Below are positions 18,070-27,400 of a stretch of 64,000 bases of DNA, one piece after another. The notes beneath the pieces were generated by a model. It ran no database searches. It was given only the letters and a program-made list of their open reading frames with translations, and was not told the origin of the DNA. This DNA comes from Mycolicibacterium aurum (GTDB taxonomy: Bacteria > Actinomycetota > Actinomycetes > Mycobacteriales > Mycobacteriaceae). Both the position numbers and the translations under genes were made by a program. Each line of letters begins with the position of its first letter. Position 1 is the stretch's first letter. The stretch is taken from the NCBI GenBank assembly GCA_900078775.1, contig LT549889.1, positions 5,642,001 through 5,706,000 of the forward strand, in the 5' to 3' direction.

Positions 18070-19607
18070 GAGCTCAAGGGTAGATAAACCCGGTTGCCGT
18101 GTTCGAGGAACTCCGCTGATTTCACATTCATCGCCTCTCGGATGTCCTGGGTGATGCGCATGGAGCAGAACTTCGGGCCGCACATCGAACAGAAATGGGC
18201 GGTCTTGGCCGGCTCGGCGGGCAGGGTCTCGTCGTGGTACTCGCGGGCGGTATCCGGGTCCAGCGACAGCGCGAACTGGTCGTGCCAGCGGAATTCGAAG
18301 CGGGCCTTGCTCAGTGCGTCGTCGCGCTGCTGGGCCCTCGGGTGTCCCTTGGCCAGGTCGGCGGCGTGGGCGGCGATCCGGTAGGCGATGACCCCGTCCT
18401 TGACGTCCTTGCGGTCGGGTAGGCCCAGGTGTTCCTTGGGGGTGACATAGCAGAGCATCGCGGTGCCCGCCTGGGCGATGATCGCCGCGCCGATCGCGCT
18501 GGTGATGTGGTCGTAGGCCGGCGCGATGTCGGTGGCCAGCGGCCCCAGGGTGTAGAACGGGGCCTCCTCGCACAGTTCCTGTTCCAGCCGCACGTTCTCC
18601 ACGATCTTGTGCATCGGGACGTGCCCGGGGCCTTCGATCATCACCTGCACACCATGGGATTTCGCGATCTTGGTGAGCTCGCCCAGGGTGCGCAGCTCAG
18701 CGAACTGGGCCTCGTCGTTGGCGTCGGCGATGGAGCCGGGCCGCAGGCCGTCGCCGAGCGAGAAGGTCACGTCGTAGCGAGCCAGGATCTCGCAGAGCTC
18801 TCCGAAGTTCTCGTAGAGGAACGACTCCCGGTGGTGGGCGAGCATCCAGGCCGCCATGATAGATCCGCCGCGCGAGACGATGCCGGTGACCCGGTCGACG
18901 GTGAGTGGGATGTAGCGCAGCAGGACACCCGCGTGCACCGTCATGTAGTCGACACCCTGTTCGCACTGCTCGATCACCGTGTCGCGGTAGGACTCCCAGG
19001 TCATCTTGGTGGGGTCGCCGCCCACCTTCTCCAGCGCCTGGTACATCGGCACGGTGCCGACCGGGACCGGGGAGTTGCGCAGGATCCATTCCCGGGTGAG
19101 GTGGATGTCCTTGCCGGTGGACAGGTCCATGATGGTGTCGGCACCCCAGCGGGTGGCCCACACCATCTTGTCGACCTCCTCGGCGATCGACGAGGTGACC
19201 GCCGAATTGCCGATGTTGGCATTGACTTTCACCCCGAACGCCTTGCCGATGATCATCGGCTCGCTCTCAGGGTGGTTGTGATTGGCCGGGATCACCGCGC
19301 GGCCGCCGGTCACCTCGTCACGGACCAGCTCGGCGGGCACCCCCTCCCGGACCGCGATGAACGCCATCTCCGCGGTGATCTCACCGTTACGGGCCCGCTG
19401 CAGCTGGGTGCCGCGGTCACGCACGACACCGGCCCGCGCCGGCAGTCCCCTCTCCAGATCGATGGTGACGTTCGTGTCGGTGTACGGCCCGGAGGTGTCG
19501 TACAGATCGAAATGCTCGCCGGTGCTCAGGTGGACCCGGCGGAACGGGACACCCTCGGGGGAGTAGTACTTCGAACTACCGGAAATAGGACCAACGGACA
19601 CACCCAT
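18066..19607 (-). CDS. thiC: Phosphomethylpyrimidine synthase
   Basis: Radical-SAM enzyme converting aminoimidazole ribotide to HMP-P. The 513-aa sequence contains NANIGNS, the GADTIMDLSTG barrel segment, EGPGHVPMH and the C-terminal Fe-S motif CSMCGPKFC (CxxCx4C, about residues 477-485). Start ATG 19607 has an AGGGAG Shine-Dalgarno with 7-nt spacing that forms part of the TPP riboswitch 3' strand. First gene of the thiC-thiD-hydrolase-septum-domain unit. Confidence 0.97.
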   Translation of the reverse strand: MGVSVGPISGSSKYYSPEGVPFRRVHLSTGEHFDLYDTSGPYTDTNVTIDLERGLPARAGVVRDRGTQLQRARNGEITAEMAFIAVREGVPAELVRDEVTGGRAVIPANHNHPESEPMIIGKAFGVKVNANIGNSAVTSSIAEEVDKMVWATRWGADTIMDLSTGKDIHLTREWILRNSPVPVGTVPMYQALEKVGGDPTKMTWESYRDTVIEQCEQGVDYMTVHAGVLLRYIPLTVDRVTGIVSRGGSIMAAWMLAHHRESFLYENFGELCEILARYDVTFSLGDGLRPGSIADANDEAQFAELRTLGELTKIAKSHGVQVMIEGPGHVPMHKIVENVRLEQELCEEAPFYTLGPLATDIAPAYDHITSAIGAAIIAQAGTAMLCYVTPKEHLGLPDRKDVKDGVIAYRIAAHAADLAKGHPRAQQRDDALSKARFEFRWHDQFALSLDPDTAREYHDETLPAEPAKTAHFCSMCGPKFCSMRITQDIREAMNVKSAEFLEHGNRVYLPLSS

Positions 19608-19612
19608 TACAC

Positions 19613-19699
19613 ATCTCCCTACGCCGGCATTACCCGGTCAGGTTCGTACGGTCGACGGCCCTAGCCGTCCTCTCAGCCCGCTGGTGCGTGCTCCCGTGT
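19613..19699 (-). promoter_or_regulatory. TPP riboswitch (THI box) in the thiC leader
   Basis: On the minus strand the leader contains the conserved GGGCTGAGAGG pyrimidine-sensor segment, then GAACCTGACCGGGTAATGCC and GCGTAGGGAG, the hallmark TPP aptamer elements. The AGGGAG at the 3' edge (19615-19620) is also the thiC ribosome binding site, so ligand binding most likely occludes translation initiation. Exact ends are approximate. Confidence 0.95.
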
Positions 19700-19796
19700 G
19701 GACGGGTTCAACCTAGCGCATACCGCGCGCCTTGCCGAGCGGGAGTTTCTCCGCCGGTGTTGACCCTCTCCCCGGGGGAGAGCTCAGCCTGGAGCC

Positions 19797-20714
19797 ATGA
19801 GAAGCACTCGGACCTGGTTCATCACCGGCGGCACCCCCGGTGGCTTCGGCATCGCGTTCGCCGAGGCCGCACTCGACATCGGCGACCGGGTGGCGCTGAC
19901 CTCCCGGCGCCCCGCCGAGCTGGCGGCGTGGGCACGCGGGTACGGCGAGCGGGTACTCGTCGTGCCGCTCGACGTCACCGACGCCGGTCAGGTGCGGGAG
20001 GCGGTCCGGGCGGCCGAGCAGCACTTCGGCGGTATCGACGTCCTGGTCAACAACGCCGGGCGCGGGTGGATCGGATCGATCGAGGGCATGCCGGACTCCG
20101 GAGTGCGGTCCATGTTCGAGCTGAATTTCTTCGCGGTGCTCTCCGTGCTGCGCGCGGCGCTGCCGGGGATGCGGGCGCGCGGCAGCGGCTGGGTGGTCAA
20201 CGTGTCATCGGTCGCCGGGCTGAGCGGGGTCACCGGGTTCGGCTACTACAGTGCGACCAAGTTCGCCCTGGAAGCGGTCACCGAGGTGGTCCGGGATGAA
20301 CTGGGCGGCACCGGTATCCAGGTATTGGCCGTCGAGCCCGGGGCGTTTCGGACCCGTGCCTACGCCGGCTTCGCCGAGGATCCGATCGACGAAACGGTCG
20401 ACGCCTACCGGCCGCTGCTGGAACAGGTTCGCGCCGCGATGGTCGAGCAGGACGGTGCACAGCCGGGCGATCCGCAGCGCGGCGCCCGCGCGGTCATCGC
20501 CGCGATGGCACACACCCCGCCCCCGCGCCGGCTGGTACTGGGCGGAGACGGCTTCGACGCCGTCCTGTCGACCCTCGAGGCGGCGATCCAGGACATCGGT
20601 GCTCACGAGGAGCTCTCCCGCGCAGCCGATTTCCCGGACAGCCGGAAGACCGGCCAACCGATCTCGGTCCGCCAGGCCGCGGGGGCGGGCGTGTCGCGTG
20701 GGCCCACGAGATAG
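19797..20714 (+). CDS. Short-chain dehydrogenase/reductase
   Basis: NAD(P)-dependent oxidoreductase of 305 aa: Rossmann motif TGGTPGGFG (about residues 10-18), NNAGRG near 85, catalytic Ser/Tyr/Lys in VSSVAG and YYSATK (about 140 and 153-157). Relatives of this SDR branch usually end shortly after an (S/A)xDF segment; here that segment (SRAADF) is followed by about 25 extra residues that run through the 3' end of the opposite MerR gene (112-bp overlap). Start ATG 19797, preceded by GGAG. Substrate unknown. Confidence 0.88.
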   Translation: MRSTRTWFITGGTPGGFGIAFAEAALDIGDRVALTSRRPAELAAWARGYGERVLVVPLDVTDAGQVREAVRAAEQHFGGIDVLVNNAGRGWIGSIEGMPDSGVRSMFELNFFAVLSVLRAALPGMRARGSGWVVNVSSVAGLSGVTGFGYYSATKFALEAVTEVVRDELGGTGIQVLAVEPGAFRTRAYAGFAEDPIDETVDAYRPLLEQVRAAMVEQDGAQPGDPQRGARAVIAAMAHTPPPRRLVLGGDGFDAVLSTLEAAIQDIGAHEELSRAADFPDSRKTGQPISVRQAAGAGVSRGPTR

Positions 20715-21439
20715 GTCTCCTGGATCGGGCCGTCCACCGCCAACGCGTGGGTGGCCACCCACGCTCCCAGTCGGCCGTAGGTGACGTCGATGTCATCGTG
20801 AGGCCCGGGATGCACGGTCACCGCGAGTTCGACCGGCGGGAACTCGGTGACCTCGATCCGGCCCGAGGGTCGGGGAATGCGGACCGGACGGAAGACCGTC
20901 ATCACGCCGTATCCCATGGTGAACAGTTCGTTCGCATACCGGCCGCCGGGTGGTCCGGTGCGTTCCTCCGGCGGGAACGCGGCATCCAGTTCGTCCATCG
21001 CCTGGTCGTACCAGGCGAGTGAATCTTCGATGTGCACAGCGCCTTTGATGGACGCGACCGTGCGGGCCGGCAGCGTCGGCAGGGCGACCTCCAGATCAGC
21101 GGTCGCAGGGTGGACCAGCCGGCGCAGCGACGTGACCGCGGCCTGGGTGCGAGCGAGCTCGGCTTCGAGTTGGCTCAGGTGCTCGGCGAGCACCGCCGCG
21201 CGTTTCTCGGCGTCGTCGGTGGACAGGATCCGCTTGATCTCCCGGAGCGGGACGTCGAGCCGGCGAAGCTGGTGGATCACTTGGGCATTCGTGATCTGCT
21301 CGGGCGCGTAGTACCGGTAGTTGGTGAATGGATCGACGGCGGCAGGCTCGAGGAGTCCGTCGGCGTGGTAGCGGCGCAGGGTCCGCACGCTCAGGTGGGT
21401 CAGGGTGGCGAATTCACCGATGGTCAGACGGGAGGCCAT
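20603..21439 (-). CDS. MerR-family regulator with GyrI-like effector domain
   Basis: A 278-aa regulator: N-terminal MerR winged helix (TIGEFATLTHLSVRTLRRYH, residues 6-25, then GLLEPA and YRYY), a coiled-coil dimer helix (about 80-115) and a C-terminal AraC-effector/GyrI-like ligand domain (about 125-270), the BltR/BmrR layout for hydrophobic or drug-like effectors. No metal-binding cysteines are seen. It converges on and overlaps the SDR gene, a candidate target or neighbour. Confidence 0.88.
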   Translation of the reverse strand: MASRLTIGEFATLTHLSVRTLRRYHADGLLEPAAVDPFTNYRYYAPEQITNAQVIHQLRRLDVPLREIKRILSTDDAEKRAAVLAEHLSQLEAELARTQAAVTSLRRLVHPATADLEVALPTLPARTVASIKGAVHIEDSLAWYDQAMDELDAAFPPEERTGPPGGRYANELFTMGYGVMTVFRPVRIPRPSGRIEVTEFPPVELAVTVHPGPHDDIDVTYGRLGAWVATHALAVDGPIQETYLVGPRDTPAPAAWRTEIGWPVFRLSGKSAARESSS

Positions 21440-22030
21440 CCCGGCAGCCTAGGGCGGAGGTGGGACATCAGGTGGCGGCCGGCCATGCGTGGTGTTCCTG
21501 CTCTCAACTCGGCGGCCCCGGCCGGCGGATAGGGGCGTCCCCCGATGAGACGGTCGGTGCGGAGGTGTTCAGTGGATGCGGACCGTGTGCCTGTGATTCG
21601 CCCCCGTCGATTAGCGCGACTAACCGAAAGGCCTTGCCGGCGTGCTGGACTGGATGCCCGTCGTTTACCTCTCCTGATCGACCGCGATGTGCAATCTGCC
21701 GCCCGGTTGAGTAGCGAACCGGAGGTTGTTGCTGGCGGCGCGGGCGGCTTTCGGGGTTAGCCCCGCTAATCGCCGGGAGTGATGCGGGCCTGTTGCCCGC
21801 CTCGGGATCGATACAGGTCAGATCCCGTGCGTAGCTACGCTGATATTCGCATGTGCAAATTCCCGCTCAGCAACTTTCAAGATCGATCCGTTGCGCGATG
21901 GAAAGTTTGATCTTGAACCACCGTGGGTGGCGCCGCTATATCCGCGTGACCTGGAAAAAGATGTGTGCTTTGCGGCGTCACACCTTGTACAGTGGGCGCG
22001 GGGATTCACCGAGCAGTGGGGGTTCAGCAA
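21440..22030 (+). other. Gene-poor 590-bp interval
   Basis: No frame here shows convincing coding character; the short ORFs lack family features and start sites. It should hold the merR promoter at its left and the promoter of the secreted-protein gene at its right: a TACAGT -10-like hexamer lies at 21988-21993. Two overlapping inverted repeats occur at 21872-21917 (AACTTTC/GAAAGTT and TTCAAGATC/GATCTTGAA). A small CGGGG-TTAG-CCCCG hairpin is at 21752-21765. I recognise no RNA gene. Confidence 0.5.
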
Positions 22031-22288
22031 ATGAAAATGTATCTATCGGGTGCGATCGTCGGAGCGCTGGTGGCCGGGGCGATCCTGGGTGCCGGGCCGG
22101 CCCAGGCGGACGTTCCGAACAACCCGAGCCCGTGGGATTTCACCGGTGACGTGGTCATCAAGTTGCCCTTCTTCGGCAGTCTCAAGTTCGTCGGGGAGAA
22201 CGAATGGCGTCAGAACTACGGCGGGATCAAGGGGCCCCGGGGTGCTGACCGCTCCGGGCCGAAGAGTCACGGTCGTCCGGGGGGCTAG
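22031..22288 (+). CDS. Small secreted protein of unknown function
   Basis: An 85-aa protein with a classical signal peptide (basic MKMYLS start, hydrophobic GAIVGALVAGAILGAG, cleavage after AQA near residue 26) leaving about 59 residues: NNPSPWDFTGDVV, FFGSLKFVGENEW, and a Gly/Lys/Pro-rich tail. No domain recognised. ATG 22031 has a G-rich stretch (GTGGGGG) 8-14 nt upstream and lies about 35 nt after the candidate -10, supporting this start over an upstream in-frame ATG at 21965. Function unknown. Confidence 0.65.
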   Translation: MKMYLSGAIVGALVAGAILGAGPAQADVPNNPSPWDFTGDVVIKLPFFGSLKFVGENEWRQNYGGIKGPRGADRSGPKSHGRPGG

Positions 22289-22401
22289 GTAGCCGCAGCT
22301 ACCGACACACACTGCGCACGCGCTCTGCACCTTCCGGGGGGTTGGTGCAGCGCGCGTGCGGCATTATCTGCGGACTTCCGCTCGCGCCTACACTCGGATC
22401 G

Positions 22402-22980
22402 GTGACGACGATCCCGCGCACGACCCTCGCCGATGCGATCACCCGGTTCTGGAACTTCGCGGCCCCGGCCTACGACCAGGGCTGCCTGCAACGGCTGGTC
22501 TACAAACCGGCCCAGGACGAGGTGATCGCCGCGCTGCGTCGGCACGGCGCGACCCAGATCGCCGACGTGGCCTGTGGGACCGGCATCCTCACCGACCGCA
22601 TCCAGCAGGAGTTGCGCCCGGACGAGGTCTACGGCCTGGACATGTCAGATGGCATGCTGGCCCGGGCCCGGCGCCGTTCGGACCTGGTGCGCTGGAAGTC
22701 CGCGCCCGCCGAGGAGCTGCCGTTCGCGGACGGCTTCCTCGATGCCGTGGTGAGCACCTCGGCCTTTCACTTCTTCGATCAGCCCGCCGCGCTCGCGGAG
22801 TTCCACCGCGTCCTGGCACCCGGCGGCATCGTCGCGGTCACCGCCGTGATCCCGACGCCGGGCGACACTCGAAAGCTCTTCGAAGCGGCCGGGTTCAGCG
22901 TCGAGGAGCAGCGCCGGGTGCCTCACCCGTTCTGGACCCCGGTCGCGGACACCATCACCGTCGGGCTCAAGCCCGCTTGA
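22402..22980 (+). CDS. Class I SAM-dependent methyltransferase (type 11)
   Basis: A 192-aa methyltransferase with SAM motif I VACGTGILT (about residues 53-61), acidic motif LDMSDGML near 78 and the post-motif strand FLDAVVSTSAFHFFD. The fold after the GGIVAVTAV strand is short, and the C terminus ends with a two-strand segment. GTG 22402 is chosen because residues encoded upstream are unlike the family. It converges with the next gene by 14 bp. Substrate unknown. Confidence 0.8.
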   Translation: MTTIPRTTLADAITRFWNFAAPAYDQGCLQRLVYKPAQDEVIAALRRHGATQIADVACGTGILTDRIQQELRPDEVYGLDMSDGMLARARRRSDLVRWKSAPAEELPFADGFLDAVVSTSAFHFFDQPAALAEFHRVLAPGGIVAVTAVIPTPGDTRKLFEAAGFSVEEQRRVPHPFWTPVADTITVGLKPA

Positions 22981-23677
22981 TCCACTTCTGGCCGGCCTTG
23001 GCCGCCCGGTGCAGCGCACCGTACTCGCCCAGATACGCGGCCAGCGCGCCGACGGCCGGCAGCATTCCGACGTAACGGAAGACGCTGCGCGGATGCGGGC
23101 GCTTGCCGACCTCGTCGCCGACGGCGTTCAGGATCCCGGCGAGATGCCACAGCTTCTTCGGCAGGGCATCGGGCCAGGCCTCATCGTCCGGCGGCGGTGG
23201 GGGATCGGAGATGTCGCGGCTGCACAGCACCGCGGCCAGCATCCGGACCTGATCCGTGCGGCCGGTCAACCCGTACTCGCGGGCGACCGCACACAGCACC
23301 AGCGTCTGGCTGGCGAAACCCAGCGCATCCTGCACCGGCAACCGCGCCGCCAGCGCGCCGAGTGCGCCCGGGAAGGCGACCGCCACCGTGGTCAACGCGC
23401 CGACCCGCCACACCCACCAGTCGATCCGTGACCCGCGGTCCTTACCCTCCCAGGCCTGGGTGCCGGGCACATCCGTCCAGTCCAGCACGGTGGCCACCGC
23501 GTCCAGCGCCTTGTCGGTCACCCCGTCACCACCGCCGAGGTGATACGTGCGCTCCCGCAGCCCGATCGGATCGAACTCGGCCAGCGCGTCGAGGATCACC
23601 CCGGCCAGCACCACCGCGCGACCGAGCGCGGCGGCGACATCGCCGTCGGAGAGGTCGGCCTTCGGCAACAGGCCCAT
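22967..23677 (-). CDS. Conserved hypothetical protein (possible membrane association)
   Basis: A 236-aa protein not recognised. Visible features: an N-terminal segment LGRAVVLAGVILDALAEFD, a WWVWRVGALTTVAVAFPGAL hydrophobic stretch (about residues 87-106), a proline run SDPPPPPDDEAWP and a C-terminal GMLPAVGALAAYLGEYGALH segment. Its ATG overlaps the xthA stop by one base (TGATG), so it is the last gene of the def-to-xthA transcription unit. It is not like the JetD Toprim nuclease. Confidence 0.7.
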   Translation of the reverse strand: MGLLPKADLSDGDVAAALGRAVVLAGVILDALAEFDPIGLRERTYHLGGGDGVTDKALDAVATVLDWTDVPGTQAWEGKDRGSRIDWWVWRVGALTTVAVAFPGALGALAARLPVQDALGFASQTLVLCAVAREYGLTGRTDQVRMLAAVLCSRDISDPPPPPDDEAWPDALPKKLWHLAGILNAVGDEVGKRPHPRSVFRYVGMLPAVGALAAYLGEYGALHRAAKAGQKWIKRA

Positions 23678-24459
23678 CAGCTCAGGTCCACCAGAACGGG
23701 AGCATGGTCACTGGGGCTCTTGCCCTTTCGTTCGTCGCGGACGATCTCGGCATGCGTGACCCGGTCGGCGAACGCCGCCGAGCCGAGAATGAAATCGATG
23801 CGCATGCCCTGGCGCTTCGGGAAGCGCAACTGGGTGTAATCCCAGTACGTGTACACCCCGGGACCCGGCGTGAACGGGCGCACCACATCGGTGAACCCGG
23901 AATCGATCATGGCCTGGAAGGCGGCCCGCTCCGGCTCCGAGACGTGCGTGGACCCTTCGAAGACGGCCATGTCCCAGACATCCTCATCGGTCGGGGCGAT
24001 GTTCCAGTCGCCGACCAGGGCCACCGGCAGGGACGGATCCTCGGCGATCCACTTCGACGCCGTGTTGTGCAGTGCACCAAGCCAATCCAGCTTGTACGGG
24101 TAATGCGGGTCAGCCAGCGTGCGGCCGTTGGGTACATACAGGCTCCACACCCGGACCCCGCCGCAGGTCGCACCGATCGCCCGCGCCTCCACCAGCGCCT
24201 GCCACTCGGGCTGGCCGTCGAAACCTATCTCGACGTTCTCCAGCCCGACCCGGGAGGCGATCGCCACCCCGTTCCACTGGTTGAGCCCGATGTGCGCGAT
24301 CTCGTATCCCAGTGCGGCGAACGGCATCGTCGGGAACTGGGCGTCGGTGCACTTGGTCTCCTGCATGGCCAGCACGTCGACGTCGGCGCGGGCCAGCCAA
24401 TCGGTCACCCGGTCCACGCGGGTGCGGATGGAGTTGACGTTCCAGGTGGCGATGCGCAT
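23677..24459 (-). CDS. xthA: Exodeoxyribonuclease III / AP endonuclease
   Basis: Mg-dependent AP endonuclease of base-excision repair. The 260-aa sequence has the endonuclease/exonuclease/phosphatase signatures: ATWNVNSI (4-11), QETKCTD (33-39), YVPNGR, GDWNIAPT near 149 and the C-terminal SDHAPV catalytic His. ATG 24459 has a GAGGAGA Shine-Dalgarno. It sits 13 bp after jetC, whereas in M. tuberculosis xthA directly follows the acetyltransferase gene Rv0428c. Confidence 0.95.
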   Translation of the reverse strand: MRIATWNVNSIRTRVDRVTDWLARADVDVLAMQETKCTDAQFPTMPFAALGYEIAHIGLNQWNGVAIASRVGLENVEIGFDGQPEWQALVEARAIGATCGGVRVWSLYVPNGRTLADPHYPYKLDWLGALHNTASKWIAEDPSLPVALVGDWNIAPTDEDVWDMAVFEGSTHVSEPERAAFQAMIDSGFTDVVRPFTPGPGVYTYWDYTQLRFPKRQGMRIDFILGSAAFADRVTHAEIVRDERKGKSPSDHAPVLVDLS

Positions 24460-24472
24460 GGGTTTCTCCTCG

Positions 24473-27400
24473 CTAGACGGGTTCGGGGACTTTCAGTTCC
24501 CGCTTCAGCGCGGTGAAGTCGCTGATGGTCTTGGTGGTCACCGACGCGACCGGTCGCGCATTGCGCCCGGTGGCCTCGGTCTTGGACACCATCACCACCC
24601 CGTCGATGTAGGGCTGGATGGTGGTGGCGTTCTGCACCGTGGCCACGATGACGAGCTGGAAACCGAACTTGCGGAACGCCTGCAGCGCCTGCGAGGCGAA
24701 CTGCGGATCCGACTTGGAGAACGCCTCGTCGAGCATCAACTGCGCGAACACCGGCTTGTTGTCCCCGCTGTCGGGATTGGCCAGGTTGAAGCTCAGCGCG
24801 CCCGCCAGGCAGAACGCCATCAGCTTCTCCTGCTCACCACCGGAGTTGTCGCCGGCATTGCTGTGCGTGCGGATCAACTCGTCGGTGTGCACATCCCATT
24901 CGGCACAGTCGAAGGTGAACCGGTTACGCACGTCCAGCGCGTCGCGGGTCCAGGCCCGGTCCTCGGGCGTGGTGCTGGCCAGTCGATTTCGCAGCTTCAG
25001 GATGTCGGCGTACTGCTCCAGGATCGCCTTCTTGTCGCCCAGGCCCACCTCGGCGATGCGCCGCGAGATGGCCTTGACAATATCGGTGAGCTCGGACACC
25101 GCGGCCAGACTGCGCGGGGTCGCCCGCAGCGTCAGCCGGGTGCCCCGGTTGAACTCCACCGCGCCGAGTCCGGTGTTCACCCGTTCGATCTGCTCGGCGA
25201 TCCGCCGGGTCTCCTGCTCGGCGACCCGGTGCAGGGTCAGGATCGCGTCGGGGGCCTGTTCGGTGATCAGCCGCATCATCCGCTCATAGGCGTCCGGGAG
25301 TTCGCGCTCGTCGATGTGCCGACAGACCGCCACATAGTCGTGCACCCGCTCGTCGAAGTCCTCGGAGTCGTTCGGGATGGCATCCGGGAACGTGGTGTCG
25401 AACGTCGCGATGATGCGGGCCAGCTCTTCATAGGAGCGCCTGCGGCTTTCGGTGAGCTGATCGCGTTCCCGACGGATCGCGGCGAACAGCGCCTCGCGGT
25501 GCGGCTCGGGGTTGAGCAGTTCCAGCTGCACCGGGATCTCGGCGGAGTACCGGCGTAGCAGTTCGTCGGCGGCCTCCGAGACCGCAGGCGGTGCCAGGCG
25601 GTCCTGCAGATCCATCAACCGGGTGCGCCGGCCGTCGAGCTCGTCGCGGCGGGTCGCGATGGCGCCGCGCCGGGTCATCAGGGTCTGGATGTCGTTCCAG
25701 CACTCCTCGGCGCGCACGCTGAGCGCCTCCACGTCGGGGTTGTCGGCCATCAGCAGATCGAACTGCTCGCGCAACCGCTCGGCGTGCCCCTCGGCGGTCT
25801 CGGTGTCGATCTGGCTCCACTGCGGGAACTGCTCGCAGATGGCCTTGCACGCGGCGGCCCGGTCCCGCCACTGCTGGCGTTCGGCGGCGATGTCGTCGGC
25901 GGCCTCGCGGGCCTGCTCGAACACATGCTCGGCCTCGGCGAGTTCGGCGGTCAGGGCGTCCAGCTTGGCGCCGATATCGCCCTGGTAGATGTACTCGGAC
26001 GGCTTCAGCGGCCTGCGGTCGTCCTTGATCGCCAGCCGGTCGGAGTCCTTGTACAGGCCGGTGTCGGTGACCGCGCGGCGGAACCGGGGGAACAGGTCCG
26101 GGGTGTCGACGCAGATGTGATCGCCTGCGGCGCTGAGGATGTCGAGAGCCTCGGGTGCGCACGGGTGATCGGGGCTGACCACGAACAGCTTGCCGGCCAG
26201 GGTGTTGGGCTCGGGTTCCCGGCTCGGCGGGTTCACCCGCACGTGGTGCAGGGCCAACCGGCCCCGCATGTTGTTCTCGTTGACGAAGCGCAACACCTTG
26301 GCGTAGTGCTCGTCGGGGACCAGCAGGCGCAGCCCCACCGAGCGCAGCACCTTCTCCACCGCGGCCCGCCAGCGGCTCTCCTCGGGCCGCAGATCCATCA
26401 GTTCGGCCACGTACGGCAGCGTGGATGGATCGACACCCACTGCGGCGCAGATGTATTCACGCATAGTGACCGCGAACTCGGGTAGTGCCGATCCGACGTG
26501 CTCGACGCGCTTGAGTTCCTTGGCCGCGTGGTCGCGGGCGATGCGGGCCGCCTTCTGGGCGTATTCGGCATCGGTGGACGCCTCCCGGCCCCGGTCCAGC
26601 TTCACCGCGAGCCCGGCGGCCTGCTTGGACAGATCCTCACGCAGGTTCCAGAACTCGTCGGCGCTGTCCGGGACCGGCACACCGTGGACGGTGACCATCT
26701 CCGCATAGGCCGCGCGGCGCCGGGCGATCTCCTCGGCCTGCGCCTCGGCGGCGGCCACCTGTGACTGCAGCGGGCCGACGTTGGTGCTCGCCCCGCTGAT
26801 CTGCGCGTTGAGCGAATCACCTTCGGCCTTGGCGAGATTGAGTTGGCGGGTCAGGTCGCCGTACTCGTTCTCCAGTTGGTCGATGATGTTGTCGAGGTTC
26901 TCGATCTCGGCGGGGCAGAGTTGCAGCCGGACGTGATCGGTGTAGGCGCGCACCATCTGCATGTCGACGAGGTCGATGATGCCGAGGTCCGAGGATTCCG
27001 AGGCGTAACGCTGCTGGACGGACTCGATATCGCCGAGGATCTTGCGCTTGCGCTGCGCGACCGCCAGCAGCTCGCGGGCCTCCACCAGCGGGTCGATCTG
27101 CTTGAGCGCCTCGGGCAGCCGGGCCACGCTGTCCGGCTCGTCGAGCATGAAGTCGCGGACGAACTGTTCCAGGCCGCCGACGCTCTTGAGCGACTTGGCC
27201 TTTCCCAGCAGCTGCTGGGCGGCCTCGGAGGCCCGGATACCGATGGCCGCGTAGAGCTGGGCCAGGTACTGGGACTCCACCTTGGTGGTGAACCGCCACT
27301 TGTCCTTGAACACCCCGGTGTCGAATCGCCCGGCCGCCCAGCGGTTGCACACCTCTTCGATGTCGAGGTCGCCGTCGCCGAGCACGAACCGGCTGGACGA

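Noticed and set aside
21545..21760. 71-codon plus-strand ORF in the gene-poor interval
   Set aside because: No plausible start signal, Arg/Ala-rich composition without pattern, and no recognised family.
22967..23677. Could the hypothetical gene at the end of the jet-containing operon be JetD?
   Set aside because: It is too short (236 aa), lacks Toprim or DUF3322-like features, and is separated from jetC by xthA.
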